In this document: positions 42,486 through 56,459 of the stretch, in pieces
Layout: each line of letters opens with the position of its first letter
How positions within the stretch are numbered: the stretch's first letter is position 1
From: Diadophis punctatus similis
Taxonomy: Eukaryota; Chordata; Lepidosauria; Squamata; Dipsadidae
Reading direction: 5' to 3'
NCBI GenBank assembly: GCA_023053685.1
Contig: JALIGW010000032.1
Location: 3,477,447 to 3,541,446 of the forward strand
DNA: 64,000 nt
The notes under the pieces: model-generated
What the model saw: only the letters and a program-made list of their open reading frames with translations
Told to the model about the DNA's origin: nothing
Database searches by the model: none
Position numbers and translations under genes: made by a program

Positions 42486-42893
42486 ATTGGCTGAGAAAAG
42501 AAATGCAGAAACATGAGGGGGGAAACATGCGGATGAATTTTAATGCAATCAGAAAGCTGTAATAATGATAATAAAGGAATACATTCAGACGTCAGGAGAA
42601 CAAGCCCTTGCAATGCCAGAATTTAAATCAGGGTCGGGCATGTTGATCTCATCCCCTTTCTTCAAAGGAAGAAAATGGAATTTTCTAAACGCGGCAAAGG
42701 AAGGGGATTAACAATCGGCAGCTCATTCGGCCCTTTGTCTTTCGGCAAATCCCATTTAATCACTGCCTTTAATATGAAAAAGGCTGTGGGCTGAGCCGGG
42801 CCATCTCCGATCGAGAAGTTAAAGCCGATCACTCCCGTGTTGCCGGCAACATTCAGGAAGTATTTCAATTACCTCCACCAAAAGCTTTGCAAA
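42486..42893. other. Apparently single-copy sequence
   Basis: 42690-42880 has CpG-containing non-repetitive sequence (GGCCATCTCCGATCGAG, AAAGCCGATCAC). It directly neighbours a solo LTR. Candidate conserved non-coding DNA, unproven. Confidence 0.35.
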
Positions 42894-42898
42894 CCGAA

Positions 42899-43535
<637 letters not shown>

Positions 43536-43540
43536 CCGAA

Positions 43541-44016
43541 GTTGAATTTGATCCGAACTCTTGTCACAAGAGCCAGTGACATAAAAAATAAAACCCAGCA
43601 GACTTTCCTCCTATTCTTCTTTTCCTTTTAATCTCGCTTCCTCTCCAGACCTGTTCTCGAAGTCCCAAGAGAGATCTAGCAGTATATTAATGTCACAACC
43701 TTTTTTTAGGTTCCTGGGTTAGATTTTTCCCTTTTCTCTTTCCCCGAGCGGCTGGAGGTCACCCGTGGAAAGGAGTCGAGATGTTGAAACATATTTCCTT
43801 GACATCCCGGCTGGGTCGTTGGGAGATGTCAAACATCATTGGAGATTTATTCTGAGCAAAGGCCGGCATTTCATTGGGCCCAAATTCAGCCAAACCTGAG
43901 CATCACAGCAGCACCAGATGTGCTGTGTGTGGGTTCACGTGCATCGTTCCCTTTGTGTTAAGTTGTATTTTAATGTTTCTAGTTGAAGTTTCATAAAGAT
44001 TTTATATCTTAATATA
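43541..44016. other. No gene recognised
   Basis: Non-repetitive; no supported exon. Confidence 0.4.
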
Positions 44017-44622
<606 letters not shown>

Positions 44623-44711
44623 CACTCTCTCTGGTGGATTAATTCTGCTCAAATCCTCCTGGTCCTTCCTCTTCACCCTCAGCTTTTAAAATACTTGGTT
44701 GTATAAACAGA

Positions 44712-45268
44712 GGTATAGAATCAAAATCGCATGACGTATTAGTACCACTTTATAAAGCCTTGGTATAAGGCCACACTAGAATCCTGCATCCAGTTTTGGT
44801 CACCACGTTATAAAAAAGATGTTGAGACTTTGGAAAAAGTGCAGAGAAAAGCAACTAATTTGATTAAAGGCCTGGAGACTAAAACATCTGAAGAACAGTT
44901 GCAGGATTTGGGTTTGGCTAGTCTAGAGAAAAGAAGGACTAGGGGGACATGATAGCAGGATTCCAGTATTGGAAGGGCAGCCACAAAGAGGAGGGGGTCA
45001 ACCTATTCTCCAAAGTACCAAAGGGCAGGACAAAAAACAATGGATGGAAACTAATCAAGGAGAGAAGCAACTTGGAATTAAGGAGAAACTTCCTAACAGG
45101 GAGGACAATCAAACAGTGGAACAGCTTGCCTCCAGAAGTTGTGGGTGCTTCATCACTGGGGGGTTTTAAGAAGAGATTGGACAGCCACCTGTCTGAAATG
45201 GTATAGGTTCTCCTGCTTGAGCAGGGGGTTGGACTAGAAGACCTCCAAGGTCCCTTCCAGGTCTATTC
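44712..45268 (+). mobile_element. CR1 LINE 3' end
   Basis: It starts within the RT C-terminal region (CACTTTATAAAGCCTTGG, GTTTTGGTCACCAC) and includes frame 44949-45206 with NNGWKLIKERSNLELRRNFL. One frameshift near 44940 separates the upstream frame. The terminus is GACCTCCAAGGTCCCTTCC. Confidence 0.93.
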
Positions 45269-45544
45269 TGTTTGAGCTTCTTCTCACTTGTGGTGTCTCA
45301 GGATACAATAAATTCCTCCAACAAATCACTTGCTTGCAACCTGTTGCAGATCCTGTTGGAAGCTTTGATGGCAAATCAGTGTAAAAAATAAAACAACCTT
45401 GTGCTTTAAGGAGAAAGAGGGGAAATATATATATTTTTGCTAATTTCAGGCTGTATCGATTCTTGGTTTAAGTTCGTTGAATGTCTGGGGTGGGTTGGAC
45501 TGCTAAAGGGCAGGAGAAGGGATTGCAGGGTCCCTGCTGACAGA
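45269..45544. other. No gene recognised
   Basis: Short non-repetitive interval. Confidence 0.4.
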
Positions 45545-45955
45545 AGTAGAATACATGTAGTACTCAACGCTTCATTTACTGACTGTTAAAAAGTTACGAC
45601 GACACTGGAAAAAAGTGACCTATGACCGTTTTTCACACTTAGGACCATTGCAGCTTCTCCTTGGTCACCTGATCAAAATTCAGAGGCTTGGCAACTGACT
45701 CATATTTACGACGGTCGGAGTGTCCCAGGGTCACGCGATCCCCTTTTGCGACCTTCTGACGAGCAAAGTCGATGGCGAAACCAGATTCGCTTAACGGCCG
45801 TGTGACTAACTTAACGACGGCAGTGGTTCACTTAACAACTGTGGCAAGAAAGGTCGTAAAAGGGGGCGAAACTCACTTAATAACTGTCTCGCTTAGCAAG
45901 ATAAATTTTGGGTACAATTTTGGTCATAAGTTGAGGAGTACCTGCACTGGGTATT
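45545..45955 (-). mobile_element. Mariner-like MITE, near complete
   Basis: CATGTAGTACTCAACGCTTC at one end and CATAAGTTGAGGAGTACCTG at the other. All internal blocks are present in order: GACACTGGAAAAAAGTGACC, GGCAACTGACTC, GCGATCCCCTTTTGCGACC and GGCAAGAAAGGTCG. Confidence 0.75.
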
Positions 45956-46239
45956 GCGAAACCCTCCGCATCGCATTTCCCCCACAATTAGTTGGGTTGG
46001 GGATCTCATATGGAGAGAGGGAGGGGCGGTTTTATTTTTACTTTTAAGGGGTTTGCTTGAGTTTTGGTTTGTTTAGAAATGCAGACCACACTGACAAAAC
46101 AGACCAGGCTTTTGTTGAAGATGAATATAGACTGTGTGGCACTCCAGGAAAAAAATGGAAACAAAGATGAATAAATCATGATTAAATTAGAATCTGATGT
46201 TTCATAAAGAGAAGTAAAACTTTCCTTTGGCCTTTATTC

Positions 46240-46950
46240 ATGATTATCCCTCCCTCCATCCTTCCTTCCTTGCTCCATCCATCCATCCATCCTTCTTTCT
46301 CTCCTTCCTTTTTTCTGTTTCTTCCTTCCTTCCTTCTCCCCATCCTTTTGGTTTCCTTCCTTCTTTCTCTCCTTCCTCTTTCCTCCATTCCTTCCTCCCT
46401 CCCTCCCTCTCTCACTCCTTTTTCCTTTCTTCTCTCCCTTTTTTTCCTTTCCTTTCCTTTCTTCTTTCTCTCCCTTCTTTTCCTTCCTTCCTTTCCTTCC
46501 CTTCCTTCCTCCCTCCCTCCATCACTTTTCCTCTTCCTTCTTCTCCATCCCCTTCCTTCCTCCCTCCCTCCCTCCCTTTCTTCCTTCTTCGCTCCCTCCT
46601 TTTCCCTCTCCCTCTTTCTACATCCCCTTCCTTTCTTCCTCCCTCCTTCCCTCCCTCTCTCCCTTCCTCCCTCCCTCTCTCCCTCACTTCTTTTTCCTCT
46701 ACCTCCTCCATCCCTTTCCTTCCTTCCTTCCTCCCTCCCTCCCACCCTCTCTTCATTCCCTCCCTCCTTTTCCCTCTCCCTCTTTCTACATCCCCTTCCT
46801 TCCTTCCTCCCTCCCTCCCTCCCTCTCTCCCTCACTTCTTTTTCCTCTCCCTCCTCCATCCCTTTCCTCCCTCCCTCCCTCCCTCCCTTCATTCTCTCCC
46901 TTCCTCCTTTTACCTCTCTCTCTTTCTGCATCCCCTCCCTCCCTCCCTCC
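46240..46950. repeat. 711-bp polypyrimidine block (CCCT/CCTT)
   Basis: Plus strand is almost only C and T with CCTT, CCCTCC and CTTTTCCTC subrepeats. A loose higher-order period is visible: TTTTCCCTCTCCCTCTTTC occurs near 46600 and 46768. Frames of 240-266 codons on both strands are artefacts. Confidence 0.95.
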
Positions 46951-47699
46951 GTCCTGTTTAATTACTCTAGAAATATCTTATTCTCCTCCAAATTCTTCCC
47001 CTTGTTTTTGTATCCGATGCCTACCTATCAGGAAAGCTGACATTCATTTATATGATAATGCAAAGCGAGGGGCAATTCTCCCACCACCCTTCTTCCTGCC
47101 CTGTGCCCACCCAGCTGGACAGCCAAGCCCTCCCTCTTCCTCACCCCCTGCCTTGTTAATTGACAATTCTCACCTCTCGGCCAGACACCTTCTTCCCTTT
47201 ATTATGTGCTGTCTTGTTCTCCCACCCCGTCTGACACTCCAGCCTCTCGCAAGTTCTGGTAAAAACAGATCATTTAAATATAAATAGAACAAGGAATAAT
47301 TTAACCCCTGTTTGCACCAGGCAAGGTGTTGGGACTTCCTATAAACACCAGGAGTGAGGCTTAAAAAACGCTGCATATTTAAACTGACAAGTCTTACAGG
47401 GGGGGGGACACATAGCAACAGGGCCCGTACACCGGTGCTCTCCAGCGAGAACGCACATTGGAGCACACCAGGTTCGATTCCCGGATGGTGCAGAGTCAGT
47501 GTCTAAGCTCAAAAGCTTTGGGAGTTCCGGAGTTGTTCCTTCTAGTATTGAACGCTCAAATAGAAAGGTGGTCTTACCTAGGTTGAAAAGGAGCTGAGAG
47601 AGAGGGAGATGGAAAAGGACAAAGTATCAGACAAATATGGAAATGGAGAATGTGGGAATGGACATGGAGATATAGATGGAGATAGGAAGAGATATAGAT
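46951..47699. other. No gene recognised; one B-box-like site
   Basis: GGTTCGATTCC at about 47471 matches the pol III B-box consensus and could be a remnant of a tRNA-derived element, but no A box at the right distance is clear. Otherwise nothing assignable. Confidence 0.4.
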
Positions 47700-48094
47700 A
47701 TATCACAAAGCCCACTCCATTCTAGCGCTACTGAGGCTACCTAGTTGGGTAATGAAGGGTCTGCAGGAAAACCACCAAGCTCAGAGATCATCCAGGACCC
47801 CACATCATCATCATCATCATCATCATTATTATTCCTCCTCCTCCTCCTCCTCCTTTCTAAGACACTAGGCTTAGTCACTTGGCTTAGTTGTAACTTTTTA
47901 GTTATATTTCACATATTGTCCTAGCTGTTTTAGTAAATTGAATTGTATGATATACAGTATAGGCTGAAAACAGTTGTTTTCTTCTTCTTCTTCTTCTTCT
48001 TCTTCTTCTTCTTCTTCTTCTTCTTCTTCTTCTTCTTCTTCCTCCTCCTCTTCCTCCTCCTCCTCCTCCTCCTCTCCACAAACCCCCCTCCCTT

Positions 48095-48140
48095 ATAGCA
48101 TTGATGAAGCTATCTAATTGGATAATGAAACATCTGCAAG
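48095..48140 (+). ncRNA. Hammerhead-like motif, array unit 1
   Basis: AUAGCA, UUGAUGA (C3 to U), stem II GCUAUC with GAUAAU around UAAUUG, then GAAACAUCUGCAAG. Stem I keeps GCA with UGC. Confidence 0.45.
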
Positions 48141-48240
48141 AAAACGATCAAGCTCAGAGAGCACCAAGGACCCCATAGTTCTCCTCCTCCTCCTCCTCTT
48201 CCTCATCCTCTTCCTCCTCCTCTCCACAAACCCCCCTCCC

Positions 48241-48286
48241 TTCTAGCACTGATGAAGCATCTAGTTGGGTCAGGAAACATCTGCAA
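48241..48286 (+). ncRNA. Hammerhead-like motif, array unit 2
   Basis: CUAGCA, intact CUGAUGA (48249-48255), shortened stem II (GCAUC region with GGUCAG), then GAAACAUCUGCAAG. Confidence 0.45.
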
Positions 48287-48418
48287 GAAAATGATCAAAC
48301 TCAGAGAGCACCAAGGACCCCATAGTTCTCCTCCTCCTCCTCCTCCTCCTCCTCCTCCTCCTCCTCCTCCTCTTCCTCCTCCTCCTCCTCCTCCTCCTCT
48401 CCACAAACCCCCCCTCCC

Positions 48419-48465
48419 TTCTAGCACTGATGAAGCATCTAGTTGGGTCAGGAAACATCTGCAAA
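48419..48465 (+). ncRNA. Hammerhead-like motif, array unit 3
   Basis: Identical to unit 2 through the core (CUGAUGA at 48427-48433, then GAAACAUCUGCAA), showing that these two units arose by recent duplication. Confidence 0.45.
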
Positions 48466-48574
48466 AAAACGATCAAGCTCAGAGAGCACCAAGGACCCCA
48501 TAGTTCTCCTCCTCCTCCTCCTCCTCTTCCTCCTCCTCCTCCTCCTCCTCCTCCTCTCCACAAACCCCCCTCCC

Positions 48575-48622
48575 TTCTAGCATTGATGAAGCTATCTAAT
48601 TGGATAATGAAACATCCGCAAG
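48575..48622 (+). ncRNA. Hammerhead-like motif, array unit 4
   Basis: CUAGCA, UUGAUGA, stem II GCUAUC with GAUAAU, GAAACAUCCGCAAG. Same subtype as unit 1, so two subtypes alternate in the array (1, 2, 2, 1, then a third). Confidence 0.45.
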
Positions 48623-48698
48623 AAAACAATCAAGCTCAGACAGCACCAAGGATCCCATAGTTCTCCTCCTCCTCCTTCTCTCCACAAACCCTCCTCCC

Positions 48699-48746
48699 TT
48701 CTAGCACTGATGAGGCTACCTAGTTGAGTCGTGAAACATCTGCCAG
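48699..48746 (+). ncRNA. Hammerhead-like motif, array unit 5
   Basis: CUAGCA, intact CUGAUGA (48707-48713), GGCUACC, loop UAGUUG, then GUGAAACAUCUGCCAG. Stem II pairing is weak on the 3' side. Confidence 0.4.
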
Positions 48747-48780
48747 AAAACAACCAATCTCAGAGACCACCAAGAGTACT

Positions 48781-49284
48781 CCCTACTCCCGCACGCCCTG
48801 CCCGGATGGCCCCACTTCCTAGATTCTGAACAAACATTGGTTGCTTTCTGCATCCTTGCCATACGCGTTGCAGCCTGGAGACCCACACCACCTGCCTTTC
48901 CTGGAAAACTTTAAATTAGATTAAGTCACCTCTGCAGCAGGTTGCATTCCTCGGACTGCTTCCTTTTGAAGAAAGCCCACGGAATCTGTTTATTTATTGA
49001 TAGGGATTTTATTCAAATTGGTTACATCTGTTCTTTAAATGTCTCGGGGCGGGGGGGGGTAGAAGTGGGGGGAAGGGCCGCTCGCAAACATTTTCAGAGC
49101 GTTTAATGAACTCTAAATAAAGCAATTTATGCAGTAGGGGTTGTTTTCTTTTTTAACAGCTTATATGCATTGTGAAGGGTTATTTATCTTTTTAAAGTAT
49201 CTACCATCGCGATGCACATCCTAGAAATAATTTAGTCTGGACGCTGAGCTTCCTGTATCCAGGGTCCTTGGTTTCTTTGACGTA
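48781..49284. other. Apparently single-copy sequence
   Basis: 48960-49170 has AT-rich non-repetitive sequence (TTTATTTATTGATAGGG, AGCAATTTATGCAG). No exon evidence. Confidence 0.35.
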
Positions 49285-49678
49285 GGATCTGTGCCTTGAC
49301 CTACAACAGTTCATTTAGTGACCGTTCAAAAGGACAGCGGCCCTGGGGGGGGGGAATGTGACTTACGACCGTTGTTCACACGCACAACCTTGGTAACATC
49401 CCTGCGGTCACGGGATCGAAATTCAGACGCTTGGCAACTGTCTCAGATTTATGACGGTTGCTGGGTCCCGAGCTGTCACGTGATCGCTTTTTGCCACCTT
49501 CTGACAAGCGAAATCCATGGGAGAGCCAGATTCACTTAACAATGGGGTTGCTAACGTATCAACCGCAATGGTTCGCTTAACAATCGTACCATAAAACGAT
49601 CGCAAAAACAGCTGTCTCCCTTAACAACAGAAATTTTGGGCTCAACTGTGGTCGTGAGCCGAAGGCTACCTGCATAAG
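49285..49678 (-). mobile_element. Mariner-like MITE, near complete
   Basis: CCTTGACCTACAACAGTTCA at the left and GTCGTGAGCCGAAGGCTACCTGCA at the right, with GTGACTTACGACCG, GGGATCGAAATTCAGACGC and ACCTTCTGACAAGCG inside. Confidence 0.75.
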
Positions 49679-49854
49679 CTTTGCCTTGCAACTCATAATT
49701 TCAGTGCTGCAGGAGACAATAAAATTGATGCCATTTAGTGATAAGAGATTTCCATTGATGGAGGGCCTAAGATTGAGCCCCATAGATTGAGTTCACCTAG
49801 ATATCGCTTTCATTTATGGAATACATTTGGAGTCCTACAGATCATCAAGATAGG
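49679..49854. other. No gene recognised
   Basis: Short interval without supported feature. Confidence 0.4.
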
Positions 49855-51415
<1,561 letters not shown>

Positions 51416-52117
51416 GGTTATCCTCGATCACAATTGAGCCTGAAATTTCTGTCACTAAGTGAAACAGTTGTTAGGTATCGCTTTGAAACAAGAAGGGCGG
51501 CAAACAAATTTCACAATTTCATACTAAATAACTGAATTTTCCCCCTTTTTATGACCTTTCTGGCCATAATTGTTAAGTGAATCACTGCGGTTCTTAATAA
51601 CATGGTCATTAAGCGAATCTGGCTTTCCCCAACGACTTTGCTGGTCAGAAGGTCGCAAAAGGGGATCGCACGATCCCAGGACACGGCAACGGTCATAAAT
51701 ACGAACCGGTTTCCAGGCTCCATGATGATGTGATCATGGAGATGCTGGAGTGGTGCTGTGGCCTAGAGGTGGGGCTGTCGCCTCGAAATCAGGAGGCTGT
51801 GAGTTCGATCCTAGGTAGAGGCAGATATTTCTCTCTTTCTCTGGGCACACTGAGAATATATCTGCTGAACAAAACTCCGCATTGGCAACAGGAAGAGCAT
51901 CCGGCCAGTAAACACTCTGCTAGCTCCATCCAGTTGCCCAGACTCCACCCCACAAGTTATTATGGGGTGTTTAAAAGAGGATGATGATAATGACCATGAA
52001 GATGCTGCAAAGGTTATAACTATGAAAAACGGTCATAAGTCACATTTTCCAGTGCCGTTGTAACTGTGAACGGTCACTAAATGAACTGTTGTATACAAAG
52101 CGCTACCTGTAGGTCCT
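51416..52117 (+). mobile_element. Mariner-like MITE split by a SINE
   Basis: Parts are 51416-51745 (ATCACAATTGAGCCTG to GATCATGGAGATGCTGG) and 51990-52117 (GATGCTGCAAAGGTTATAAC to AAATGAACTGTTGTATAC). It ends about 140 bases before the CELF4 exon. Confidence 0.75.
51752..51988 (+). mobile_element. Sauria-type SINE: tRNA head with BovB-like tail
   Basis: Head GCTGTGGCCTAGAGGTGGGG (A box) and GTGAGTTCGATCCTAGG (B box); 3' part with GGAAGAGCATCCGGCCAGTAA and a GATGATGATAATGA tail, the form expected for SINEs mobilised by BovB/RTE LINEs. Flanks ATCATGGAGATGCTGGA and ACCATGAAGATGCTGCA are a probable, slightly diverged target duplication. Confidence 0.85.
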
Positions 52118-52256
52118 CTTGGCTAACCTTATTTCATTTCCCATCTATGGGATGCCGACTTTATAAATCTGTCTTTGAATGACTCCTCCATCTTGAATCT
52201 CACCTGCTTTCTCCTTCATTCTGAAATATGGTAAGCATCTCTTAATTTTGTTCCAG

Positions 52257-52385
52257 AAGACAGAAAACTTTTTGTGGGCATGCTCAACAAACAACAGTCA
52301 GAAGATGACGTCCGTCGGTTATTTGAAGCGTTCGGGAACATTGAGGAATGCACGATACTTCGAGGACCGGATGGCAACAGCAAAG
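52257..52385 (+). CDS. CELF4: CELF4 exon encoding the first part of RRM2
   Basis: CELF proteins bind U/G-rich RNA and control splicing, stability and translation; CELF4 is mainly neuronal. This 129-nt exon encodes [19 protein letters not shown], then [20 protein letters not shown], then GNSK. LFVGML is the RNP2 strand of the second RRM; the RNP1 strand (G-CAFVKY in the family) would be in the next exon. The acceptor TTTTGTTCCAG precedes 52257 and the donor G|GTAAAA follows 52385. The exon starts after the first base of a Glu codon and ends after the first base of the Gly codon, which fits the family's KG split. From memory the residues [20 protein letters not shown] fit CELF4 better than CELF3, 5 or 6, which differ in this helix and strand. 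Flanking exons were not found, so both introns extend beyond the window or are too short-exoned to see. There are no stops or frameshifts. CELF family: very sure; paralogue: fairly sure. Confidence 0.9.
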
Positions 52386-52424
52386 GTAAAATAGGTGACC
52401 ATAACTGATTAGTCAAGACAGGGA
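52386..52424 (+). other. Intron start: donor to minisatellite
   Basis: GTAAAATAGG begins the intron. Only about 39 bases of ordinary sequence separate the donor from the first minisatellite unit. Confidence 0.7.
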
Positions 52425-54020
52425 AGATCTTCCACCTAAGGAGATCTGGATGGTCAGATCTTCCAGCTCCTTCAGGAGATCTGGACGGTTAGATCTTCCA
52501 GCTCCTTCAGGAGATCTGGACGGTTAGATCTTCCAGCTCCTTCAGGAGATCTGGACAGTCAGATCTTCCAGCTCCTTCAGGAGATCTAGACGGTCAGTTC
52601 TTCAAGCTCCTTCAGGAGATCTGGACGGTCAGATCTTCAATCTCCTTCAGGAGATCTGGATGGTTAGATCTTTCAGCTCCTTCAGGAGTTCTGGACGGTC
52701 AGATCTTCCAGCTCCTTCAGGAGATCTGGACAGTTAGATCTTCAAGCTCCTTCAGGAGATCTGGACGGTCAGTTCTTCAAACTCCTTCAGGAGATCTGGA
52801 CGGTTAGATCTTCCAACTCCTTCAGGAGATCTGGACGGTTAGATCTTCCAGCTCCTTCAGGAGATCTGGACGGTTAGATCTTCCAGCTCCTTCAGGAGAT
52901 CTGGACAGTCAGATCTTCCAGCTCCTTCAGGAGATCTAGACGGTCAGTTCTTCAAGCTCCTTCAGGAGATCTGGACGGTCAGATCTTCCAGCTCCTTCAG
53001 GAGATCTAGACGGTCAGTTCTTCAAGCTCCTTCAGGAGATCTGGACGGTCAGATCTTCAATCTCCTTCAGGAGATCTGGATGGTTAGATCTTTCAGCTCC
53101 TTCAGGAGTTCTGGACGGTCAGATCTTCCAGCTCCTTCAGGAGATCTGGACAGTTAGATCTTCAAGCTCCTTCAGGAGATCTGGACGGTCAGTTCTTCAA
53201 ACTCCTTCAGGAGATCTGGACGGTTAGATCTTCCAACTCCTTCAGGAGATCTGGACGGTTAGATCTTCCAGCTCCTTCAGGAGATCTGGACGGTTAGATC
53301 TTCCAGTTCCTTCAGGAGATCTGAACGGTCAGATCTTCCAGCTCCTTCAGGAGATCTGGACGGTCAGTTCTTCAAACTCCTTCAGGAGATCTGGACGGTT
53401 AGATCCTCCAGCTCCTTCAGGAGATCTGGACGGTCAGATCTTCCAGTTCCTTCAGGAGATCTGAACGGTCAGATCTTCCAGCTCCTTCAGGAGATCTGGA
53501 CGGTCAGATCTTCCAGTTCCTTCAGGAGATCTGAACGGTCTGATCTTCCAGTTCCTTCAGGAGATCTGGATGGTCAGATCTTGAAGCTCCTTCAGGAGAT
53601 CTGAACAGTCAGATCTTGAAGCTCCTTCAGGAGATCTGAACAGTCAGATCTTCAAGCTCTTTCAGGAGATCTGGATGGTCAGTTCTTCAAGCTCTTTCAG
53701 GAGATCTGGATGGTCAGATCTTGAAGCTCCTTCAGGAGATCTGGATGGTCAGTTCTTCAAGCTCTTTCAGGAGATCTGGACGGTCAGATCTTGAAGCTCC
53801 TTCAGGAGATCTTAACGGTCAGATCTTCAAGCTCCTTCAGGAGATCTGGACGGTCAGATCTTCCAGCTCCTTCAGGAGATCTGAACAGTCAGATCTTCAA
53901 GCTCCTTCAGGAGATCTGGACGGTCAGATCTTCCAGCTCCTTCAGGAGATCTGAATGGTCAGATCTTCAAGCTCCTTCAGGAGATCTGGACGGTCAGATC
54001 TTCAAGCTCCTTCAGGAGAT
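52425..54020. repeat. 35-bp minisatellite, about 45 units
   Basis: The unit can be read as TTCAGGAGATCTGGACGGTC followed by AGATCTTCCAGCTCC. Variants include GGTT for GGTC, TCAAG for TCCAG, TGAA for TGGA and GTTCTT for GATCTT. Each unit holds CAGATC and GATCTG as an inverted pair around CTCCTTCAGGAG, itself a CTCC-TTCA-GGAG hairpin. 52561-52885 recurs without visible change at 52981-53305, an offset of 420 bp or 12 units. Because 35 is not a multiple of 3, all three frames cycle; the open frames at 53721-54182 are artefacts. Confidence 0.96.
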
Positions 54021-54570
54021 TTGGGCAGCCAGGGCTTGAGAAGACCTCCCACCATCATCCAAAATAGATGTTTTGAAGCCTTCTTGCAAGGTGGATGGTA
54101 TTTGGAGTTGGGCTATCTTTCCCTTAAAAATTCTGGGCAACGTCTTTGGCCTCTCTTGATGAAACTGGGATTGGATCGGTGATGGGATCAGTAAGAAGGG
54201 TTAGTTAAGAAGGCACAATCAGAGTTTCTCTCTGACAAAAGGACCCCATTCTGCTGACCTCTACGGAGAAAAATGGGATCTGTAACCTGGTAACATTTGA
54301 GGTGGGGGGGAAGGACCAATGATGACAAATTTCAGAACATGCTTTAAAAGTCACAACTTCTGGTGGACTTGAGCGAAGTTCTGAAGAGCTGGACGTTTAT
54401 TGTTGATATGTGTGTGACTGAGAGTGGGTTGTGAGCATGGGGGCCTCAGGTTTTTTCTAAATATGTGTATGTGTGCATGTGAGAAAGAATATGAATGGGG
54501 TGTGTGTACATAGGTCCAAAACCATTTTGTGAATTATATACTTGATCTATTTGGAACTACGATAGATGTA
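54021..54570. other. Intronic sequence, no gene recognised
   Basis: Non-repetitive sequence after the minisatellite, with TATGTGTGTGACTGAG and GTGTATGTGTGCATGTG near 54408-54480. Confidence 0.45.
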
Positions 54571-55130
<560 letters not shown>

Positions 55131-56083
55131 TTTATTGGCCAAGTGTGATTGGACACACAAGGAATTTGTCTTTGGTGCATATGCTCTCAGTGTACATAAA
55201 AGAAAAGATACATTTGTCAAGAATGGTTGTCATAGGGTTCAAGTAAGCAATCAGGAAACAATCAATATGAAATAATCGTAAGGATACAAGCAACAAGTTA
55301 CAGTCATACAGTCATAAGTGGGAGGAGATGGGTGATAGGAATGATGAGAAGACTAATAGTAATAGTAATGCAGCCTTAGTGAATAGTTTGACAGTGGTGA
55401 GGGAATTATTTGTTTAGCAGAGTGATGGCGTTCGGGAAAAAACTGTTCTTGTGTCTAGTTGTCTTGGTGTGCAGTGCTCTATAGCGACATTTTGAGGGTA
55501 GGAGTTGAAACAATTTATGTCCAGGATGCGAGGGGTCAGTAAATATTTTCACGGCCCTCTTTTTGACTCGTGCAGTATACAGGTCCTCAATGGAAGGCAG
55601 GTTGGCAGCAATTGTTTTTTCTGCAGTTCTGATTATCCTCTGAAGTCTGTGTCCGTCTTGTTGGGTTGCAGAACCAAACCAGACAGTTATAGAGGTGCAG
55701 ATGACAGACTCAATGATTCCTCTGTAGAACTGTATCAGCAGCTCCTTGGGAAGTTTGAGCTTCCTGAGTTGGCGCAGAAAGAACATTCTTTGTTGTGCTT
55801 TTTTGATGATGTTTTTGATGTTAGATGACCATTTTAGGTCTTGAGATATGATGGAACCTAGAAATTTGAAGGTCTCTGCTGTTGATACTGTGTTGTCTAG
55901 TATTGTAAGAGGTGGTAGGATGGGAGGGTTTCTCCTGAAGTCTACCACCATTTCTAGGGTTTTGAATGTGTTCAGTTCCAGATTGTTCCGGTCGCACCAT
56001 GAGGCTAGTTGTTCAACCTCCTGTCTGTATGCGGTTTCATCGTTGTCTCGAATGAGGCCAATCACTGTTGTATCATCTGCAAA
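55131..56083 (-). mobile_element. CR1-group (L2/L3-like) LINE, 5'-truncated at the FADD motif
   Basis: The minus strand starts at FADDTTVIGLIRDNDETAYR (motif C of the RT at 56060-56083) and stays open for 219 codons through NNLELNTFKTLEMVVDFRRN, FKFLGSIISQDLKWS and RYRALHTKTTRHKNSFFPNA to a C-terminal LLNK. The 3' UTR ends GGCCAATAAAGAATTC next to (AATAG)n. The 5' truncation point coincides with the start of a (GATA)n tract. The open frame suggests a young copy. Confidence 0.85.
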
Positions 56084-56345
<262 letters not shown>

Positions 56346-56459
56346 GGTGACAGACAGACAGACAACACCAAGCACACAATCAAAATAGAATATGAAAATG
56401 CACGAATTGACAAATCCAATGAGCAATAAGAAATACATCCAATAAAAGAGAAGATTTGT

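Larger units (their letters stand above)
47700..48780 (+). repeat. Tandem array of Penelope class A hammerhead-bearing units with CTC/CTT spacers
   Basis: Each unit has CCACAAACCCCCCTCCCTTC, a hammerhead-like motif, GCAAGAAAACGATCAAGCTC with an AGAGAGCACCAAGGACCCC block, and then a (CTC)n spacer. Core boxes start at 48101, 48249, 48427, 48583 and 48707, giving spacings of 148, 178, 156 and 124 bp. A more degenerate unit lies at 47700-47795, followed by (CAT)n and a long (CTT)n at 47971-48040. The spacers differ in length while the unit sequence stays close, which explains the period differences. Confidence 0.85.

Noticed and set aside
46182..47040. Open frames of 244-266 codons on both strands
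   Set aside because: Both strands are open because the DNA is a polypyrimidine/polypurine tract; composition is only S/P/L/F or K/E/R/G.
47460..47490. tRNA gene suggested by a B-box match
   Set aside because: No A box or acceptor stem at the right distance; more likely a SINE remnant or chance.
52216..52416. 66-codon antisense frame over the CELF4 exon
   Set aside because: Shadow of the exon; the plus strand has matching splice sites and a clear RRM.
52425..54020. CRISPR-like array
   Set aside because: Units are contiguous without unique spacers and the host is a vertebrate.
53721..54182. Repetitive SSSFRRSGRSDL-type protein
   Set aside because: It lies in the 35-bp minisatellite. The period is not a multiple of three, and variants cause stops elsewhere in the array.
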